A stretch of 64,000 nt of DNA from Azospira inquinata. Its GTDB lineage: Bacteria > Pseudomonadota > Gammaproteobacteria > Burkholderiales > Rhodocyclaceae. A model generated the notes under the pieces. The model was given only the letters and a program-made list of their open reading frames with translations, was not told where the DNA came from and ran no database searches. The DNA lies in contig NZ_CP064782.1 in NCBI RefSeq assembly GCF_018905915.1, positions 1,488,001 through 1,552,000 of the forward strand, in the 5' to 3' direction. Of the stretch, positions 36,442 through 45,059 are shown piece by piece. The position numbers and the translations under genes were made by a program. Every line of letters begins with the position of its first letter. The first letter of the stretch is position 1.

Positions 36442-36507
36442 GTCCGGAATTTCGTGTAAAGCGGGCATTGCTCATTCCAACGGAAAATGACTGGTTTGGC
36501 CGATTAG
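36442..36507 (+). repeat. 66-base dispersed repeat, copy 1
   Basis: The 66-base length and both ends match 50569-50634: the left end begins GTCCGGAATTT and has GTGTAAAG, and the right end is TTTGGCCGATTAG. The middle differs but can fold into a hairpin (TCATTCC with GGAAAATGA). The left end resembles termini of IS256-type elements, but no transposase is present. Confidence 0.55.
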
Positions 36508-36610
36508 CACGCAGTCAGCCTTCTGGCTGCACAACTGCTCCGTTCCGTAACCAACCGCTCGGCTACCGAGATGGTGAATGTCTTTAATGGGACGATTTGA
36601 GCAAATCAGG

Positions 36611-36853
36611 TCAGATTCGCTCTTTAAGCTGTTTTTTAGCTGCAGCGAGTGTCTCCGTCAGATCTGCGTCGGAAATCTTTCCGTTAGCCAGTAAGAGAAG
36701 AAGGATCGCCATGGTCTGGGGAATGTTTCTACCTGATTCGTACCTTGAACCGGCCGATTGCGTCGTTCCAAGCTGGCCCCAGAAATCGAGTTGGCTCATC
36801 CCCAAAGCCTTACGGTATTCACGAATCTCGGTGAGAGCAAACTTTTTCTTCAT
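36611..36853 (-). CDS. XRE-type helix-turn-helix regulator
   Basis: An 80-residue DNA-binding protein. The core Ile-Arg-Glu-Tyr-Arg-Lys-Ala-Leu-Gly-Met-Ser-Gln-Leu-Asp-Phe-Trp-Gly-Gln-Leu-Gly, followed by Gln-Ser-Ala-Gly-Ser-Arg-Tyr-Glu-Ser-Gly-Arg-Asn-Ile-Pro, is a Cro/CI-type helix-turn-helix similar to small regulators that sense or silence accessory genes. I choose the ATG at 36853; an upstream start at 36892 would add 13 residues. It is divergent from vgrG (173 bases away) and may control it or the island cargo. Confidence 0.75.
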   Translation of the reverse strand: MKKKFALTEIREYRKALGMSQLDFWGQLGTTQSAGSRYESGRNIPQTMAILLLLLANGKISDADLTETLAAAKKQLKERI

Positions 36854-37025
36854 GGCAATGCCCACAGTGATTTGAGTGTAGGAGACGGGCATTCTATGCT
36901 AACCGACAGCCCGGTCGGTCGTTCCGGAGCCTCCTAAGTCAAGACCTATCACATTTTTCCTATGTCATAAATGAATTAATTGTCATAGACTCGGGCCGGT
37001 TCAAAAATAGCGAACCGGCCTTAGC

Positions 37026-39725
37026 ATGACCTCCCTCAGCGACCTGCTTCCCAGTTATGGAAGCGCCTTTCGTCAGACCCATCGTTTAATTACCCTCTCG
37101 GTTTCCGGCTTAGAAGCAGAAAAGCTCTTGCCTCTGGAGGTGAGTGGCACGGAAAGCCTGGAAACCGACTACCGGATTCAGGTGACCTGCCTGTCGCCGG
37201 ACACCCAGATGGAACTCAAGCAGCTGGTAGGGCGGGCGGCCCAGGTGTCGGTACTGCTGCCAGAGGGGGCCTATCAGCCCCGGTCCGGCCTGATCAGTCA
37301 GGTAGGCCTGATCGGTAGTGACGGGGGATTTGCCCGATACCAACTGGTTATCGAGTCCGGCTTCAGCCTGCTGACCCATCGGACCAACAGCCGTATCTTC
37401 CAGGACCAGAGTGTTCCGGAAATTCTGGATACGGTGCTAGGCGAACATCGGGCCCAGGGTGGTCCCTGGGCAACCGCCTTTCATTGGCAGAACCGGCTCA
37501 GTAAAACCTATCCCCCCCGCTCCTACTGTCTCCAATACCAGGAATCCGACTACACCTTTCTGCGTCGTCTCCTGGCCGAAGAGGGCATTGCCACCCGCTA
37601 CGAATTTCAAGGGGAAGAAGCGGACAGTCCTGCCCATACCCTGGTTCTCTTTGACGATCCCTACGACGCTCCCGCTGCCGGACAGCAAGCCATTCGCTAT
37701 CACCGGGACGACGCCACGGAGGAAGATGACACGCTCACCACCTGGGATGGCGTCCGTCGGGTACGCAGCAGCCAAAGCACTCTGGCCACCTACGACTACA
37801 AGCCCGTGGCCCCCCTGCAAGGGGAATCAGGTACCCGGATCGACCAGGGAGAAATGGGCAACGCCCTGGAAAGCCAGCTCACGGCCTATACCCCCCTGAC
37901 CCACTACTACGGCAGCGACACCGACGATCTCTCCCGCTACACCCAGCTCCGCCAAGACCGGCTGGACCGTGAGGCTAAGGACTACGAAGGGGCCGGAAAC
38001 GCCCGGGGCATGGCCGCTGGCACCTGGTTCCAGCTGGAAGACCACCCTCGTCATGAAGGGCAGGATGCCGACAGTCGGCGCTTTCTCGTCAGAAGCCTGG
38101 ACTGGCAGGCCCAGAACAACCTTCCCGCTGACCTGACACAAGGCCTGGCCCAGTTGTTGGGCCAGGACAAGGCAGCATCGCCAGAGGGGCAAGCCCCTTA
38201 CCATGTCCGTTTCAACGCCGTCCGCCGGGACACTCCGGTTCTTCCCGGTTTTGCTTCGGCGGTCAAACCCACGGCCCCCGGACTACAAAGCGCCACGGTG
38301 GTGGGCCCGGCAGGAGAAGAAATCCATACGGACGACCTGGGACGCATCAAAGTGCAATTTCATTGGGCCCGGAACCAGGACCATCCCAACGGCGGAGCCG
38401 CCCTGGATGACCGGTCCAGTTGCTGGATTCGGGTCTCCACCCCCTGGGCGGGGTCCCAATGGGGCAACCAGTTTCTGCCCCGGGTGGGCCAGGAAGTACT
38501 GGTGGACTTCCTGGAAGGCGATATCGACCGGCCCATCGTCACCGGCGCCGTCTACAACGGACGCCACCGCCCCCCCGACTACTCCGGGCTGGGCTCGCTA
38601 CCCGCCAATCGGACCCTGGCGGGGATTAAGACCAAAGAATACAAAGGGGGCGGTTACAACGAACTGCTCTTTGACGATAGCACGGGACAAATCCGGGCCA
38701 AGCTTTCCAGCGAACACGGGAAAACCCAGCTGAATCAGGGCTACCTGATCCACCCCCGTAGCGAAGGCAAGGGGGATCCCCGGGGCGAGGGGTTTGAACT
38801 CAGAACGGACAAAGCCGGTGCCCTCCGGGCCGCTCAGGGCCTCCTCCTTTCTACGAACGCCAGAATCAATGCCTCTGGCAACCAACTGGACCGAGCGGAA
38901 CTGATTGGTATCCTAAAAATTTTGGAGAGCCTGCATAAAAGCTTGTCTGAAACTGCCAAAAGCCATCAGGTGGACGAGACAGATATTCAGCCCTTAGCCC
39001 GGCTTCGTGAACATGTGGAGAACTGGGAAAAGAGTAGCAACACAGCGGGGGGCAAACCCGATGCCAAAGGTGGTAAGCCCATCATGGCCCTGACGGCACC
39101 GGAAGGGCTGGTGGTAGGAACCTCAGCCAATATAAACATAGCAGCGGAAAACCACATTGATGTAGCCAGCAACCAGAACATCCAAATGTCCGCCGGGAGG
39201 CGGTGGCTGGTTCGTGCGGCGGAAAGTGTCAGCCTGTTTGCCCATCAGACCGCCAATACCATTGCCATGAGACTTATCGCCGCTGGCGGGAAAATCCTGG
39301 TCCAGGCCCACAGCAACAATGTGGAAGTAACTGCCGCCAAAAAAATCATCCTGACCGGCCTGGAAGAGATCAGCCTCAATGCCCCAAAAATCCATCTGGT
39401 TGCCAATGGAGCCCAAATCACTTTGGGAGGCGGGAGCTTGACCACCCAATGTTCCGGCACCCATACCCAGATGGCTGGCCACCACAACCTGACGGGGCCC
39501 GGTGGCGGAGCGGTGTCCGGTTCACTCCCTGCTAGCCAGGCGTCCTACGACGAAAAATTTCGTCTCCACTTTCCCAACGGGGATCCCATGGCGAATCTCC
39601 CCGTAGAGGTGCGAGATGGTAAAGGCAAAGTCCTCTGGAGCGGCAAGACCGATGGAGATGGATATACCGAGCTGCTGAAAAAAGACCTTCCGGAAGATGC
39701 CCGGATTAAATTCAAGAAAGGCTAA
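37026..39725 (+). CDS. vgrG: Type VI secretion spike protein VgrG with C-terminal extension
   Basis: An 899-residue VgrG. The gp27-like and gp5 OB-fold parts occupy about residues 1-520 (for example Leu-Gln-Tyr-Gln-Glu-Ser-Asp-Tyr-Thr-Phe-Leu-Arg-Arg-Leu-Leu and Val-Gln-Phe-His-Trp-Ala-Arg, then Trp-Ile-Arg-Val-Ser-Thr-Pro-Trp-Ala-Gly). A DUF2345 beta-helix needle follows (about 620-820). The last 60 residues form a transthyretin-like domain (Phe-Pro-Asn-Gly-Asp-Pro-Met-x-Asn-Leu-Pro-Val-Glu-Val), which in other VgrGs recruits the cognate effector. The lipase gene 6 bases downstream is therefore its likely cargo. No sheath, baseplate or PAAR gene is in the window, so it must use a system encoded elsewhere. 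Confidence 0.93.
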   Translation: MTSLSDLLPSYGSAFRQTHRLITLSVSGLEAEKLLPLEVSGTESLETDYRIQVTCLSPDTQMELKQLVGRAAQVSVLLPEGAYQPRSGLISQVGLIGSDGGFARYQLVIESGFSLLTHRTNSRIFQDQSVPEILDTVLGEHRAQGGPWATAFHWQNRLSKTYPPRSYCLQYQESDYTFLRRLLAEEGIATRYEFQGEEADSPAHTLVLFDDPYDAPAAGQQAIRYHRDDATEEDDTLTTWDGVRRVRSSQSTLATYDYKPVAPLQGESGTRIDQGEMGNALESQLTAYTPLTHYYGSDTDDLSRYTQLRQDRLDREAKDYEGAGNARGMAAGTWFQLEDHPRHEGQDADSRRFLVRSLDWQAQNNLPADLTQGLAQLLGQDKAASPEGQAPYHVRFNAVRRDTPVLPGFASAVKPTAPGLQSATVVGPAGEEIHTDDLGRIKVQFHWARNQDHPNGGAALDDRSSCWIRVSTPWAGSQWGNQFLPRVGQEVLVDFLEGDIDRPIVTGAVYNGRHRPPDYSGLGSLPANRTLAGIKTKEYKGGGYNELLFDDSTGQIRAKLSSEHGKTQLNQGYLIHPRSEGKGDPRGEGFELRTDKAGALRAAQGLLLSTNARINASGNQLDRAELIGILKILESLHKSLSETAKSHQVDETDIQPLARLREHVENWEKSSNTAGGKPDAKGGKPIMALTAPEGLVVGTSANINIAAENHIDVASNQNIQMSAGRRWLVRAAESVSLFAHQTANTIAMRLIAAGGKILVQAHSNNVEVTAAKKIILTGLEEISLNAPKIHLVANGAQITLGGGSLTTQCSGTHTQMAGHHNLTGPGGGAVSGSLPASQASYDEKFRLHFPNGDPMANLPVEVRDGKGKVLWSGKTDGDGYTELLKKDLPEDARIKFKKG

Positions 39726-39731
39726 AAGCTG

Positions 39732-41366
39732 ATGAGTGGCGAAACCTTCCGTCGTGTTCAGTTGCACTTTGACGAACACATGAATCCCCAAAGCGACTCG
39801 ACTCTTAGTCGGGATGCCTGCACCCTTCGAGCTATGGGCATTTGGCCACCCCGAGCGGTAGTTCCCGTGATTTTTCTGCCGGGAATTATGGGGACAAACT
39901 TGAAATCGAAGAGCAGTGGTGACGCTGCTTGGATACCGCCTAACAAACTTGGAGAAAAGCTATCTGAGGTATCAGCCAGAAAACAGCAATCGCCTGATCA
40001 ACGTCAAATTCAGCTGACGCCGGAAGACTGTGATGTCTATGATTATCAAAAGGCGATTACTGTTCCTGAAACCTACATGGCTTTGGATGATAAAGAAGCC
40101 AAAGCCAGACATTGGGGAGAGCTGCACGCCGAGAGCTACCTTCAGTTTCTGCTAACGCTAGAGAATGCCCTGAATTTCCCTTGGGTAGGTTTGGAGGAAA
40201 GCAGTCCGAAACCATCGGACGTCTGGAAAGGGGTATTTCATCCCAAAGGCTGGAAGCCTCAAGCCCCCTTGACGGAAGCGGAGTTCAAAAGTCGGATGGG
40301 AAAGGTTTATTTCCCGGTGTTTGCTTGTGGCTACAACTGGCTGCAAGACAATGCAGACTCCGCCGAGCGGCTGAAAGAACGCATTACCGAGATAGAGTCC
40401 CGCCTCAGCACCAGCAGTTATTTCCAATATAGCAACAAGGTAATCCTGGTGACCCATTCCATGGGAGGCTTGGTGGCGAGAAAGGCGGTTCAAGACTTAG
40501 GTGACAAAGTGCTGGGGGTGTTTCACAGCGTTCAGCCGGTTACAGGGGCCCCAGCAGTCTATCGACGTTTTAGGGCAGGGACAGAAGTGGATGGTCTCTT
40601 TGATTTTTCTGGGGCTGGAGCGGCCGTAGTTTTGGGTTGGGATGCGGCCGATGTGACCTGTGTCCTAGCGAATGCCGTGGGTCCATTGGAATTATTACCG
40701 ACCCAGGACTATCCCGCCGAGTGGTTACACATCACGGACGGGGAAAAAACCATCAAGATGCCTGCTCAGGGGGAGAGTCCCTATAAGTCAATATATTCAG
40801 TTTCATCTACAGATAAATGGTGGGGAATGGTCACCCCGGAATTGATTGATCCGGCAAATATATATATTTCAAAAAAGCCGAACATGGATATATTTAAGGA
40901 TCATTTTTTGTCACTAATGAATGACGCAGAAGAATTTCATTCGTCGATCCAGCTTAACGCTCACGCTTGTACCTACGCCAATTACGGAAACGATCCTAGC
41001 CAAAGAAGTTTTGAAACAGTGAAATGGCGGACGACACAAGATATTGCGAATTGCTCGGAATCTGACATCCTTAGTGCCACCACAACCCATAAAAAGCTAA
41101 CTGGTCGCGTAGAGGTAAAGATTCATGAGAAACGGGTGAGTTTTTATCCGGACAACAAAAATGAACCCGGGGACGGGACAGTGCCGGCCCCTTCGGGCAA
41201 AGCGGTGGGAAAATTGACGGGTATCCAAGAGGTATTTGAACTCACCGGATTTGATCATCAGCACAGCTATTGTGATTCTGTTTCACAGAAAACTGCACTG
41301 TATGCGATAACAAAGATCGTGCAAAAGTTAAATATTGAGGCTGATGACGAATGCAAAAATTCTTAA
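39732..41366 (+). CDS. Probable type VI lipase/phospholipase effector (alpha/beta hydrolase)
   Basis: A 544-residue protein. It has the PGAP1/LCAT-like entry Val-Ile-Phe-Leu-Pro-Gly-Ile-Met-Gly-Thr (about 53-62), the nucleophile elbow Val-Thr-His-Ser243-Met-Gly-Gly, a candidate Asp in Pro-Gly-Asp-Gly-Thr-Val-Pro and a candidate His in Phe-Asp-His-Gln-His-Ser. It lies between vgrG (6-base gap) and a Tli4-like gene (16-base overlap), the classic effector-immunity arrangement. It would be delivered into rival cells to hydrolyse membrane lipids. Membership of a numbered Tle family is not certain; Tle4-like is suggested by the immunity partner. The gene becomes more AT-rich towards its 3' end, typical of swapped effector modules. 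Confidence 0.82.
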   Translation: MSGETFRRVQLHFDEHMNPQSDSTLSRDACTLRAMGIWPPRAVVPVIFLPGIMGTNLKSKSSGDAAWIPPNKLGEKLSEVSARKQQSPDQRQIQLTPEDCDVYDYQKAITVPETYMALDDKEAKARHWGELHAESYLQFLLTLENALNFPWVGLEESSPKPSDVWKGVFHPKGWKPQAPLTEAEFKSRMGKVYFPVFACGYNWLQDNADSAERLKERITEIESRLSTSSYFQYSNKVILVTHSMGGLVARKAVQDLGDKVLGVFHSVQPVTGAPAVYRRFRAGTEVDGLFDFSGAGAAVVLGWDAADVTCVLANAVGPLELLPTQDYPAEWLHITDGEKTIKMPAQGESPYKSIYSVSSTDKWWGMVTPELIDPANIYISKKPNMDIFKDHFLSLMNDAEEFHSSIQLNAHACTYANYGNDPSQRSFETVKWRTTQDIANCSESDILSATTTHKKLTGRVEVKIHEKRVSFYPDNKNEPGDGTVPAPSGKAVGKLTGIQEVFELTGFDHQHSYCDSVSQKTALYAITKIVQKLNIEADDECKNS

Positions 41367-42331
41367 TGCTAGTAACGGCATTGTTTTTGACAGTGAGTGG
41401 GGCCAACGGACAAGGAAATAACTCAGTAATGCAGACTATAAATTTAGGCAGGTTCCTGGTGAGCATCCCGAAAGACGTGAACATTGTAGGTCAGGGGTAC
41501 TTTTATGTGGACGATTTAATTATAAAAAAAACGAGTTTTGATTCGCTTCAAAATTCCATAAAAGAAGATGAAGACAAAATAAACTCAAAGAACAGCAAGT
41601 ATCAGGTTGTAAAAATTGTTAATGGAGCAAAAAAAGGTAGTAGCGTAATAATTAAAAGAAGAAAAAATTATATTGTTTATGGACATGAATTGGGGTATGA
41701 GTTATCTGGTTATTTTTGGCTAAATGGATATTTGTATCAATTAAAGTCAGAATGTAGTGTGGATAGGCTCACACCAACATTAGAGAAAATGCTGAGCTTA
41801 ATTTCAAGCGCCCAGCCGCTGAATGACAGAGAGATTCCAACAATTCCAGGGTTCTGTGTGAAAGGGGCATTTTTTCCAGGTGTGCCACCATATGACCATT
41901 ACGAAAGCGCGGAAATCTTCCTTAGATTAAAAAAATATCCTGATGTAACAGTAAAGATTTCCGTTAGAACAAATGCAGGGAAAATGGATGACGGGCTTAT
42001 TAGCCGAGTTGATAAAAAGCCGCTTCCTGCAGAATTTAATGAAATTGCTAAAGGCATAAAAAAGCTGCGAAAGGGAAAGCATAACGTAGGAAATATGGAA
42101 GGAGAAGAAATATTAGAAACCTATCCAACCGATGATGGATATTCTGTTCATACCTTTACCTGGGAAAGCGATGGTAAGCCAAATGATATTTATCATCCGG
42201 TCATGGTCGTCAACGTTAACTCAGGAAGAAGCGAAATGGGTGGATTTGAAAAACCCCTGATTTCAGACAAAGAGGCGATCTCCCTGTTCGATGAAATCGT
42301 AAACTCCATCCGTGTTCGCCCCATAAAGTGA
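41351..42331 (+). CDS. Tli4-like immunity protein for the lipase effector
   Basis: A 326-residue exported protein with a signal peptide (Leu-Met-Leu-Val-Thr-Ala-Leu-Phe-Leu-Thr-Val-Ser-Gly-Ala), as expected for a periplasmic neutraliser of a lipase. Its layout of two related halves, with Asn-Leu-Gly-Arg-Phe-Leu-Val-Ser-Ile-Pro near the start and Gly-Glu-Glu-Ile-Leu-Glu-Thr-Tyr and His-Thr-Phe-Thr-Trp-Glu-Ser later, resembles the Tli4 family. It overlaps the effector by 16 bases. Base composition is clearly AT-rich relative to vgrG, so the toxin C-terminus and immunity gene were probably exchanged as a unit. Confidence 0.75.
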   Translation: MQKFLMLVTALFLTVSGANGQGNNSVMQTINLGRFLVSIPKDVNIVGQGYFYVDDLIIKKTSFDSLQNSIKEDEDKINSKNSKYQVVKIVNGAKKGSSVIIKRRKNYIVYGHELGYELSGYFWLNGYLYQLKSECSVDRLTPTLEKMLSLISSAQPLNDREIPTIPGFCVKGAFFPGVPPYDHYESAEIFLRLKKYPDVTVKISVRTNAGKMDDGLISRVDKKPLPAEFNEIAKGIKKLRKGKHNVGNMEGEEILETYPTDDGYSVHTFTWESDGKPNDIYHPVMVVNVNSGRSEMGGFEKPLISDKEAISLFDEIVNSIRVRPIK

Positions 42332-42373
42332 ACTGCAACTTTCCCTCCATGCGAGCGCTAGGTGGAGTACGGC

Positions 42374-42405
42374 GGATGCAATATGCGAATATGCATATTG
42401 CATCC
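42374..42405. promoter_or_regulatory. Perfect 13-bp inverted repeat upstream of RNase T2 gene
   Basis: GGATGCAATATGC at 42374-42386 and its exact complement at 42393-42405 are separated by 6 bases. No T-run follows, so it is not a standard terminator. It ends 52 bases before the RNase T2 start and could be an operator or a leader RNA hairpin. Confidence 0.6.
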
Positions 42406-42457
42406 TCTGGATTGCCGGTGCTACCGTAAAAGCCTCAACTTTGGGAGGAGGCTGGAC

Positions 42458-43144
42458 ATGAACCGCGCAAAGGCTTGGCTTGTCGTTTTCCTGAGTTCCG
42501 CGTTCTTGCTGGTCGGTCAGGCAGAAGCTCGGCATCCTAAACACTCGTCCTCTTCCCAGGAGACCGCCACCCAGCAAGGGACGGCCGGGCAATTCGATTA
42601 CTACCTCCTGACCCTCTCCTGGTCTCCCACCTATTGTTTGACCCATCCCGGCGACACCAAGCAGTGCGGAAACAAAGGCCTCGGATTCGTCCTACATGGC
42701 TTGTGGCCTCAGTACAATTTCGGCGGTTATCCGCAAAACTGCCCGACCCAATACCAGCTGACTCCGGAAGCCATTGCCTTCGGTGACACGATTTTTCCCA
42801 ACAGCAATCTGATCAGCCATGAGTGGAGCAAACATGGCACCTGTAGCGGCCTGGATGCGTTAGGTTACTTCCAGGCAGCGGATCAGGCCCGTACCAGCGT
42901 CAAGGTTCCGGAAGCCTTTGATGCCCCTAAGACCACCTTCGCCACCACCGCCAAAGACATTGCGGCCCAATTCACTGCAGCCAATCCTAACTTCCCCGAG
43001 CACGCCGTGGTGGCTTCCTGCAGTGGGCCTGAGTTGGCCGAAGTCCGTATTTGCTTAGACAAAGACTTGAATCCCCAAGCCTGCGGTACCTCCGTTAAAT
43101 CCAACTGCGGACAACGAAGCGTCCGAGTGCCTTCCGTGCATTAG
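42458..43144 (+). CDS. Ribonuclease T2 family enzyme, secreted
   Basis: A 228-residue endoribonuclease with a signal peptide (residues 1-24, ending Gln-Ala-Glu-Ala). Both family active-site motifs are present: Phe-Val-Leu-His-Gly-Leu-Trp-Pro (CAS I) and His-Glu-Trp-Ser-Lys-His-Gly-Thr-Cys (CAS II), giving the catalytic histidines. Six or more cysteines fit the disulphide pattern. It should cut RNA without base specificity in the periplasm or outside the cell, as E. coli RNase I does. The ATG at 42458 has a GGGAGGAGG ribosome site. It is followed 17 bases later by a DNase II homologue, so the pair would degrade both nucleic acids. Confidence 0.9.
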   Translation: MNRAKAWLVVFLSSAFLLVGQAEARHPKHSSSSQETATQQGTAGQFDYYLLTLSWSPTYCLTHPGDTKQCGNKGLGFVLHGLWPQYNFGGYPQNCPTQYQLTPEAIAFGDTIFPNSNLISHEWSKHGTCSGLDALGYFQAADQARTSVKVPEAFDAPKTTFATTAKDIAAQFTAANPNFPEHAVVASCSGPELAEVRICLDKDLNPQACGTSVKSNCGQRSVRVPSVH

Positions 43145-43161
43145 AAGAGCAGGAGCCCTCC

Positions 43162-44430
43162 ATGTTCTCTTCTACGCTAGCGGCCTGCCGCCGCCGACTG
43201 CTTCTCCCCCTGGCGGCGGTAACCCTGGCCCTGGGGGGCTTCCTCCAACTCCCGGCCTGGGCTGATGATCTGGCGGCTCCGGTGCCTTTGGTTGCCAAGG
43301 GCCAACCCGCCAACTGGTGGTTCGTTTTCAAATTCAACGCCAAGGCTTTTCCCCAATGCGGAGGGAGTTCAATTGCCTGTCCCTTTGGGGGAGAGCCCAA
43401 GCGTTATATCGCTGGCCAACAATACGTTTCTGCCAGTGACCAAGCCCCTAGCCTAGCCAAAGGCGAAGGCTGCCTGGGGGATACGGCATCTGATCCAGTG
43501 GGGGCCACCTACGATGAGATCTATAACGGGGCCTGGTATTACGTGGTTTGGAACGACCAGTTCTATGATGCTCCGAGTATCCCGGGATGCTCGGGGAACT
43601 GCAGCTCCCCCTGGGGCCATTCCAAGGGCCTGCTGGCCTGGAATGAAGCGGGAGAGGGATTAGTCCTTCAGGTCAGCACCCCGTCCTGGCCGGGCGCCGG
43701 GAGTGCCCAGTATCCCCGCCAAGGGGATGGCAATACCCTGGGATGCATCACCGACGATGACGTGAAGGTCAGCCAGCACTTCTTCTCCGTGAAGCTATCC
43801 AAGGACGATGTGGTTCTGGTGCTTCAGGCCCTGGATCATGCCAGTGTGGCCACGGATCCCTCCAATCCCCAGATCGTCCACAACGGGGGCCCCGCCGATA
43901 TCCAGGCCCTGGTGGAGAATTTAGGGCACAAGCGCCACGACACCGCCGTCACCACAGCCAAGCTTTCCTCGGGCGTCACCCTGATCTCCAAGCCTTCCGA
44001 TCTCAATGTCCCGCCCTGGCAAATGGTTTCTGCCGTGTTAGGAACGGTTCCTCTCCGTACGGCAACCTGGTGGGCTTCTCCCCGAATTCCCTCTACCGAC
44101 CCTTCAACCCCGGTGGACTGCTGGGATGGACAGTTAGGAAAGCCAGGGGCGGTAGCTATTGCCACCAGTGGCCAGTGGGACGGACAGACCTTCGGATTGA
44201 AGGGGGGGCCGGGGCCTGACTTTAATCACGCTAAAATCGGTGTCTCCACGGACGATAGTAGTCACCTAGCCATTTTTGGCGATTTGAACCAGCAAGGGTC
44301 TTTGTCTGGCCCGAACTGCAAAAGCAGTCAAAACGGCCGGGGAGGCCTGTTCTATGTGCTCGATAACGCCTCCCTGTCGGACAGTCTCCGCCTGCTGATC
44401 CAAGGCGACACTGCCCCACCGGCAGAGTAG
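43162..44430 (+). CDS. DNase II-like secreted nuclease
   Basis: A 422-residue protein with a long signal peptide (residues 1-35, Leu-Pro-Ala-Trp-Ala). The body resembles eukaryotic lysosomal DNase II: Asn-Trp-Trp-Phe-Val-Phe-Lys near the start, a first His-x-Lys motif in Trp-Gly-His-Ser-Lys-Gly-Leu-Leu-Ala-Trp-Asn, a second in Asn-His-Ala-Lys-Ile-Gly-Val-Ser, and the Phe-Gly-Asp-Leu-Asn-Gln-Gln region near an Arg-Gly-Gly-Leu-Phe-Tyr segment. Two His-x-Lys motifs are the catalytic pair of this phospholipase-D-like, metal-independent fold. Prokaryotic members are uncommon. It follows RNase T2 by 17 bases and precedes a ParBc_2 gene by 23. Confidence 0.8.
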   Translation: MFSSTLAACRRRLLLPLAAVTLALGGFLQLPAWADDLAAPVPLVAKGQPANWWFVFKFNAKAFPQCGGSSIACPFGGEPKRYIAGQQYVSASDQAPSLAKGEGCLGDTASDPVGATYDEIYNGAWYYVVWNDQFYDAPSIPGCSGNCSSPWGHSKGLLAWNEAGEGLVLQVSTPSWPGAGSAQYPRQGDGNTLGCITDDDVKVSQHFFSVKLSKDDVVLVLQALDHASVATDPSNPQIVHNGGPADIQALVENLGHKRHDTAVTTAKLSSGVTLISKPSDLNVPPWQMVSAVLGTVPLRTATWWASPRIPSTDPSTPVDCWDGQLGKPGAVAIATSGQWDGQTFGLKGGPGPDFNHAKIGVSTDDSSHLAIFGDLNQQGSLSGPNCKSSQNGRGGLFYVLDNASLSDSLRLLIQGDTAPPAE

Positions 44431-44453
44431 GTTGAATTCATTTGGGAGTTCCT

Positions 44454-45050
44454 ATGGCATCCCTTCATGAAGCGCCTGTACATAAGCTGCGGCCGACCCA
44501 ATTGACCGTCGGCATGATTGAAGTGCACGACAAACAAAAGCACCTGGAGTCTCTGGCCCCCGCTGCCCAGCGGGATTTTATGGCGGTTCATCCGATCCCA
44601 GCCGTCAAAGGCCCCGGCGACCAGCTGTTTATTACGGACCATCACCATCTGGCCCGGGCGGCCCAGGATGCGGGGGTGGAAAGCGGCTTCTTCCAAGTGG
44701 AAGCGGACTTTTCCGCCTATGACGAGGGACGCTTCTGGCCGGAGATGGACAAGCACGCCTGGGTGCATCCCCTGGACCGGCACGGGGTACGGCATTACTA
44801 CACCCTGATTCCCAAGCACGTGAGCCAACTGGAAGACGATGTCTATCGGTCCCTGGCCGGATATGTGCGGAATGCGGGGGGCTACGACAAGACCCCCACA
44901 GCTTTTGCCGAATTCGTCTGGGCTGACTTCTTTCGGCGCTCTATTCCGGTGGAAGCGGTCCAGGCCGATTTCAGTGAAGCGGTGACCCAAGGGTGCGCCC
45001 TGGCCTTGAGTGATCAAGCCAAAGGCCTGCCCGGGTATCGCGGCAAATAG
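44454..45050 (+). CDS. ParB-like (ParBc_2) putative nuclease domain protein
   Basis: A 198-residue soluble protein of the ParBc_2 type. The diagnostic stretch is Leu-Arg-Pro-Thr-Gln-Leu-Thr-Val-Gly followed by Asp-His-His-His-Leu-Ala-Arg-Ala, in place of the Gly-x-Arg-Arg box of ParB partition proteins. Such proteins are annotated as putative ParB-like nucleases; activity is unproved. No helix-turn-helix partition domain is present, so it is not a plasmid ParB. The ATG at 44454 has a GGGAG site; an in-frame TTG at 44442 is less likely. A DUF2235 gene starts 9 bases after its stop. Confidence 0.78.
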   Translation: MASLHEAPVHKLRPTQLTVGMIEVHDKQKHLESLAPAAQRDFMAVHPIPAVKGPGDQLFITDHHHLARAAQDAGVESGFFQVEADFSAYDEGRFWPEMDKHAWVHPLDRHGVRHYYTLIPKHVSQLEDDVYRSLAGYVRNAGGYDKTPTAFAEFVWADFFRRSIPVEAVQADFSEAVTQGCALALSDQAKGLPGYRGK

Positions 45051-45059
45051 GAGCCAATC

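Noticed and set aside
44454..45050. ParB-like gene as the chromosomal ParB acting at the nearby parS
   Set aside because: It has only a ParBc_2 domain without the DNA-binding helix-turn-helix and no parA neighbour, and it belongs to the island cargo.
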